A stretch of 64,000 bases of DNA from Nocardia terrae (lineage in GTDB: Bacteria > Actinomycetota > Actinomycetes > Mycobacteriales > Mycobacteriaceae): the NCBI RefSeq assembly GCF_009760405.1, contig NZ_WRPP01000006.1, positions 579,230 to 643,229 of the forward strand, read 5' to 3'. The notes beneath the pieces are model-generated. The model saw nothing but the letters and a program-made list of their open reading frames with translations. It searched no databases and was not told where the DNA came from. A program made the position numbers and the translations under genes. Positions 60,415 through 64,000 of this stretch are shown here, piece by piece (the first letter of the stretch is position 1; each line of letters starts with the position of its first letter).

Positions 60415-62891
60415 TTCGGTCCATCCTCCTGGGGAATAATGTCTGGGTTTGCGAGTCCGGCGCGCTGTTTATCGTAATAGCTGTCGAAGAATTTTTGGCC
60501 GATAATGCTGTCTTTCGCATCGTCGAAGGCTGACTGATTATGTTCGATCACGTCCATGTTCGGTCGGCCTTGGGAGTCGAAGAACTGATAGGTACGACCG
60601 TTGTATTGGTGGTTGTTGAACTGTTCGAAGGTACCGTCGTGTTTCGAGTTGTAGCCGTTGATGATATTGGCGTCTTGCCGGAAGGTGTTGTTGGCGTCGA
60701 TGCGGGTGACCGATGCGAGGTCCGTGTTCCAGTGGGTTTTGGCCTGGTCGATGTTGTACATGTCCGGCGACTGGATCTGGGCCTTGATGATCGGGTCGAG
60801 GACGTTGGCCGCGCTGGACACCAGACCACCCGGGGACACAGGAAGATCACCAGAGCTGATGGCACCGCCGGTGGAGATGATTCCGGTGACGATGTCGGCG
60901 ATCTCCGTTTTCTTGTTGTACGCCGCGGTGGCGGCGTCGCCAGCGTTATCGTGATCGATCTTGATCAGAGTCGAAAGTTCGTCGGTTAGACCGTTTTTCA
61001 TGGCCCCGGTGAGTTGTCCCTGCTCATTGGCCGCATGGGGATAGTTTCCTGTGCCGTAGTCGTAGTCGAGTTGCCCGGCTAGGTGGGCGGCAGCGTTGTT
61101 GAATTCCTTGGCGGCATCCGGGTTGGAGTCGATGACTTTGAACAGGTTGGACAGGTCGCCGGGGGTGTGGTTGAGCTGGTTGCCGTGTGCATCCGGGCTG
61201 GCGTCGGTGCTGCCCGCGGTGTCGAGGTTGCCGCAGTAATGGTTGATCTTCAGGTCGGGGTCGCTGACTCCGACGAGGTTGGGGATGTAGGGCTCGAGGG
61301 ATTTGGCCACGACCTGACTCAGGCCCGGGTTGAGTTCGCCGAAGGAGGCGTGGTTGGCGGCGCCAGGCACGTCGTGCGACAGTGTGGCTTCGTTGTGGGC
61401 GATAATCGTGGCCAGCGATTGGGCCGATTCTCCTGCTCGCTGCTGTTGGAATTGGTTGGCTGCGCCGGCGTCGTCGCCGATGTACTTGAACATGTTTTCC
61501 GCGCCGTGCTGGTCCGGTGACCATTGGTGTTGCAGGATATCCACGATGTGATCGTTGGCGTTGTAATGGCCGCCGGGGGTACAGGTTAGGTCCATCCGGG
61601 TTGCGGCCGCGCGAGCGTCGGGGTTGGAGCTGTTTGCGTCGGCGATGAGTGCATCACGAACGGCGGTGTGGTCACCGGAGGCGTTTTGCAGGAAGGTATC
61701 GGCGAGTTTGGGGGTGAGTTGGCTCATCCCCTTGTCGCTGGGGTGCAATGCCGCTATTTCGGCACCTTGCTTGATCATGGCGCGGTTGATGTCGCTGCCC
61801 TGAATGGTGTTGTCGCCCTTACTCATCAGATCACCGAGCGCCGCCATGGACGACTGCGCTTTGTTTGCGTCGTAGCTGGACATGTCGACACTGCTGTATT
61901 GGTTCGCGACGGTCGTGGTCTTGGCGAGCACGGACGGGTCCTCGGTGAGGGCCTTCTGAACATCCTTGGGCAGCTGTGAAATTCCGCCGGTGTTCTTGCC
62001 GTCGGGACTGTGCACCTGAGGGTTGGATACGATGCGGAAATCGTTGGCGATGGCCGCTTGCGCCTGATCGTGCCCGTTTCCGTTGAGCTTGCTGCCCAGC
62101 TGGTCGATGTCCTCATTGGACATGTCGTTCATGCCCTGGGTGAATGCTTGGACATACGGGTATTGGGCGAGACTGATGGAGTCGCCGCTATTCAGGTCCT
62201 GCTTGTCTTGATCGGACAGTGTGGTGGCCATACGGAGTCGCGCCAGCGCAGCGTCCGCGTCGGGTGAGCCGTCCTTGATAGCCTCGAGGTCCTTGCGGGC
62301 CTGATCGGCGGTGAGTTGGTCGAGCTGGTCGGTGGTCGGCTGCTGGATCTGGGTGGTGGTCAGGTTGGCGAACGCGTTGTTGACCGCGGTCATCGCGTTG
62401 TCGTCGGCGGTACCGCAATCCACCAGCGCGGCCTGAATGTCCTTCTGGTAGTCCTGCGCCCGTGATTCCATTGCTGCCTGTGGGCCTTGCGCTTTGTCCC
62501 CGCCCATGAGTTGGAGCATCATGAGCATGTAGGAGCCGATTTTCACCTCGCCGGTGTCACTGACGGTGAAGCCTTTGCCTTCGGCGTCAGTGATCTTGTT
62601 GAGCAGCGTGGTTTTGGCGGCCTGGATCGTGGTGGCTCCGTTGCGCGCGGCGGTGGCGCCGTTTTCCAGTGCATCGTGCACTGTCTTTGCGTTACCGTGG
62701 ATTTCGTCGTGCCGGTCGCGCATCGAGTTCCCGGCGTCACCGATCCAGTAGTGGTGAGAGCCGTCGACCGAGCGTGCCGCGGCGTCCAGGGTGTCGCCGA
62801 GTTTCTGTGCTTTCTGGTCCCATTCGGTGGCTTGGGTATTCAGCACGTCCGGGTCCCACGCTTTTACCTGCGGGATGGTCGGTGTACCCAT
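60411..62891 (-). CDS. Large ESX-type effector-like protein, cassette B
   Basis: This 826-residue protein has the same N-terminal ~190 residues as cassette A (MGTPTIPQVKAWDP, HYWIGDAGNSMRDRHDE, FTVSDTGEVK, DCGTADDNAMTAVNNAFANL). A divergent Asn/Asp/Gln-rich helical middle follows, then a hydrophobic stretch GIISTGGAISSGDLP near residue 655. The distinct C-terminal domain (YNGRTYQFFDSQGRPNMDVI, EHNQSAFDDAKDSIIGQKFF) is shared with the adjacent lipoprotein. It starts at the ATG overlapping the stop of the EspC-like gene. No catalytic motif was recognised. Secretion is inferred from the N-terminal similarity to ESX substrates and the EspC-like partner. Confidence 0.75.
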   Translation of the reverse strand: MGTPTIPQVKAWDPDVLNTQATEWDQKAQKLGDTLDAAARSVDGSHHYWIGDAGNSMRDRHDEIHGNAKTVHDALENGATAARNGATTIQAAKTTLLNKITDAEGKGFTVSDTGEVKIGSYMLMMLQLMGGDKAQGPQAAMESRAQDYQKDIQAALVDCGTADDNAMTAVNNAFANLTTTQIQQPTTDQLDQLTADQARKDLEAIKDGSPDADAALARLRMATTLSDQDKQDLNSGDSISLAQYPYVQAFTQGMNDMSNEDIDQLGSKLNGNGHDQAQAAIANDFRIVSNPQVHSPDGKNTGGISQLPKDVQKALTEDPSVLAKTTTVANQYSSVDMSSYDANKAQSSMAALGDLMSKGDNTIQGSDINRAMIKQGAEIAALHPSDKGMSQLTPKLADTFLQNASGDHTAVRDALIADANSSNPDARAAATRMDLTCTPGGHYNANDHIVDILQHQWSPDQHGAENMFKYIGDDAGAANQFQQQRAGESAQSLATIIAHNEATLSHDVPGAANHASFGELNPGLSQVVAKSLEPYIPNLVGVSDPDLKINHYCGNLDTAGSTDASPDAHGNQLNHTPGDLSNLFKVIDSNPDAAKEFNNAAAHLAGQLDYDYGTGNYPHAANEQGQLTGAMKNGLTDELSTLIKIDHDNAGDAATAAYNKKTEIADIVTGIISTGGAISSGDLPVSPGGLVSSAANVLDPIIKAQIQSPDMYNIDQAKTHWNTDLASVTRIDANNTFRQDANIINGYNSKHDGTFEQFNNHQYNGRTYQFFDSQGRPNMDVIEHNQSAFDDAKDSIIGQKFFDSYYDKQRAGLANPDIIPQEDGPK

Positions 62892-63196
62892 CAGATCGAG
62901 TCGCCCAGATTGGTGAACTTGTCGGCCGACACGCCCTCTGTCTGGTCATAGGTGTTGGCGCCATTATGGGCATGAGCGTGCAACGCGTCGTAGTGACCGG
63001 AAACGGCGGTCAGAATCTCGCCGACGGCGGACGCTCCAGCCGAGCAGGCGCCACCGACGGCGGTGTCGGTCAGGCCCGCGATGATCTGGTCGGCCGAATC
63101 GTGGTCGGTCATACCCCCGAGCGTGGTCGATGCATCCTTGAACCCGGACGCCAACGAACGCACGCGCTCCGGATCAACATCTAGTCGCCCACCCAT
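62891..63196 (-). CDS. EspC-like type VII secretion target, cassette B
   Basis: This 101-residue protein begins MGGRLDVDPERVRSLASGF and ends HAHNGANTYDQTEGVS and DKFTNLGDSI. It is about 80 percent identical by eye to the cassette A protein at 42854-43159. The frame is open upstream to 63283, but the conserved start matches ATG 63196. The stop overlaps the effector start by one base. Confidence 0.78.
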   Translation of the reverse strand: MGGRLDVDPERVRSLASGFKDASTTLGGMTDHDSADQIIAGLTDTAVGGACSAGASAVGEILTAVSGHYDALHAHAHNGANTYDQTEGVSADKFTNLGDSI

Positions 63197-63344
63197 ATCT
63201 GAGCCCCCTTGGTTACTGCCGCTGAACGATCGGTTCCAGCGATGATACAAACTTAGTTGCGCGTACTTTGTAACGCCATTCAACGGTGCTGCGCCCTCGC
63301 GACGAGGTCGCAGCCGGGACCAGCGAGTAGGGGACTCTCACCAT
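63197..63344. promoter_or_regulatory. Conserved bidirectional intergenic region, cassette B
   Basis: This 148-bp region is the counterpart of 43160-43306, with blocks GAACGATCGGT, TACAAACTTAGTT (63246-63258), GCGCGTACTTT, AACGCCATTC, CGACGAGGTCG and CCGGGACCAGCGAGTAGGGG. The same order and spacing in both cassettes point to conserved promoter and operator sequences, or to a recent duplication. Confidence 0.65.
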
Positions 63345-63767
63345 ATGGCTGATTACATTCCTGCGCGTCAACGCTCGGCACTGGAGGCGGTCGCCGACGA
63401 CACCGAGGCCCTGCAAGAAGCGCTTCGGACACGTACCGTCACCGCTACCTCGTCAGATGGCGTGATCACCGTGGCAGTGAGCGCAGACGGCACCGTGCAC
63501 GATTGGCGCGTCGCTGGCGCCGACACTCGCACCAACGAACTCGTAGCCGGCATCCTCGAGCTGATCAGACAGGCCCACACCACGGCCCTGCAGGCCATCA
63601 GAACCGAACTCGACGCCATCGCCGATCGGGAGGAGGTACGAGCCGCTGTCGATGCGACCCGCGACGCTCTCAGCCGAACCGTCACACCATCACCGTCCGC
63701 GCGAAGTGATGAGACCTGGGACTATGACTACGAACTCCGCGGCAAGTCCCGTATCGCGGCCGACTGA
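63345..63767 (+). CDS. YbaB/EbfC-like protein, cassette B
   Basis: This 140-residue protein has the same pattern as the cassette A protein: VTATSSDGVITVAVSADGTV and VHDWRVAGADTRTNELVAGI, then a helix and an acidic Tyr/Asp-rich tail ending GKSRIAAD. The two proteins are about two-thirds identical by eye over the core. It is divergent from the EspC-like operon. Confidence 0.75.
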   Translation: MADYIPARQRSALEAVADDTEALQEALRTRTVTATSSDGVITVAVSADGTVHDWRVAGADTRTNELVAGILELIRQAHTTALQAIRTELDAIADREEVRAAVDATRDALSRTVTPSPSARSDETWDYDYELRGKSRIAAD

Positions 63768-63913
63768 TAACGGAACCGGGGATAGGCGCTACGGCGGCCG
63801 CATCTCGGAGCTCCCTGACAAACTCGAACGGACTACGTAGTCTGTCCGCAGAGTGCGACGACATGGCGCACCTTGGGTCTGTCCAGATAACGGTGTAACT
63901 CGGGTTGATTGAG

Positions 63914-64000
63914 TCATTTCCGTGCGGCGGTGAGTCGGCCGTCGAAGGTGATGTCGAAGGCGTTCAACGCCGATTTCCAGCGGGTGATCCACCGTTTCTG
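63914..64000 (-). mobile_element. IS256-family transposase 3' end (partial at window edge)
   Basis: The frame enters from the right edge and ends with TGA at 63914-63916. The 28 visible residues (QKRWITRWKSALNAFDITFD, then GRLTAARK) match the C-terminal WxxALNxFxIxFxGR pattern of IS256/Mutator transposases. The rest lies outside the window. It borders cassette B and may have helped move it. Confidence 0.65.

Overview
The window is high-GC actinobacterial DNA, most probably Nocardia or a close relative. The smtB-zur (furB) pair beside glyS, and dgt followed by dnaG, match the mycobacterial/nocardial gene neighbourhood. A very large NRPS, many ESX/type VII-like secreted proteins, and DUF3558, DUF397 and LpqN-like families point the same way. 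This assignment is inference from gene content only.

Region 1 (1-34.5 kb) looks like chromosomal backbone. It runs: the end of a membrane protein; the metal-regulator pair arsR/smtB-zur; a small membrane protein; glyS with a strong terminator; a DUF6875 gene 9 bp ahead of a 4,562-residue NRPS (C-A-T-E-C-A-T-C-A-T-C-T-TE, no A domain in the last module); a membrane-anchored sulfite-oxidase-like protein; an ABC-2 exporter translationally coupled to a DesK/DesR-like two-component system; a TPM-domain protein; an MBL hydrolase; an ElyC/SanA-like protein; dgt; a 2OG-oxygenase-like protein; a biotin ECF transporter (bioN-bioY-bioM); dnaG; and a methyltransferase gene broken by a frameshift.

Region 2 (34.67-55.85 kb) is a genomic island of about 21 kb inserted in the 3' end of tRNA-Asn(GTT). 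A 35-bp exact repeat of the tRNA 3' end marks both borders, and an integrase and excisionase sit just inside the left border. I see no replication, conjugation or phage structural genes. The cargo is rich in type VII (ESX)-like secreted proteins and immunity-type proteins: a WXG100/glycine-rich effector/LpqN-like operon; an EspC-like/large effector-like/lipoprotein operon divergent from a YbaB-like gene; Imm42; a TY-Chap-like protein; and a Tdi1/DUF1851-like protein. It also carries a second tyrosine recombinase, DUF397, GAF-like, methyltransferase, PIG-L, SDR/LysR and GntR/membrane genes, plus a family of short intergenic repeats.

Region 3 (55.85-64 kb) is also accessory DNA: a DUF234-type ATPase behind an AT-rich palindrome, an IS3 remnant, integrase and excisionase remnants, and an IS256-type transposase end at the right edge. 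It holds a second copy of the EspC-like/effector/lipoprotein/YbaB-like cassette, so the cassette lies both inside the island and just outside its right border.

The most interesting signal is this duplicated cassette. The two large proteins share a nearly identical N-terminal region but differ in the middle and C-terminus, and each is followed by a different lipoprotein with overlapping start and stop codons. In the right-hand copy the lipoprotein carries the same domain as the C-terminus of the large protein. This resembles a polymorphic, type VII-secreted effector with a swappable C-terminus and matched lipoprotein, controlled from a conserved bidirectional intergenic region.
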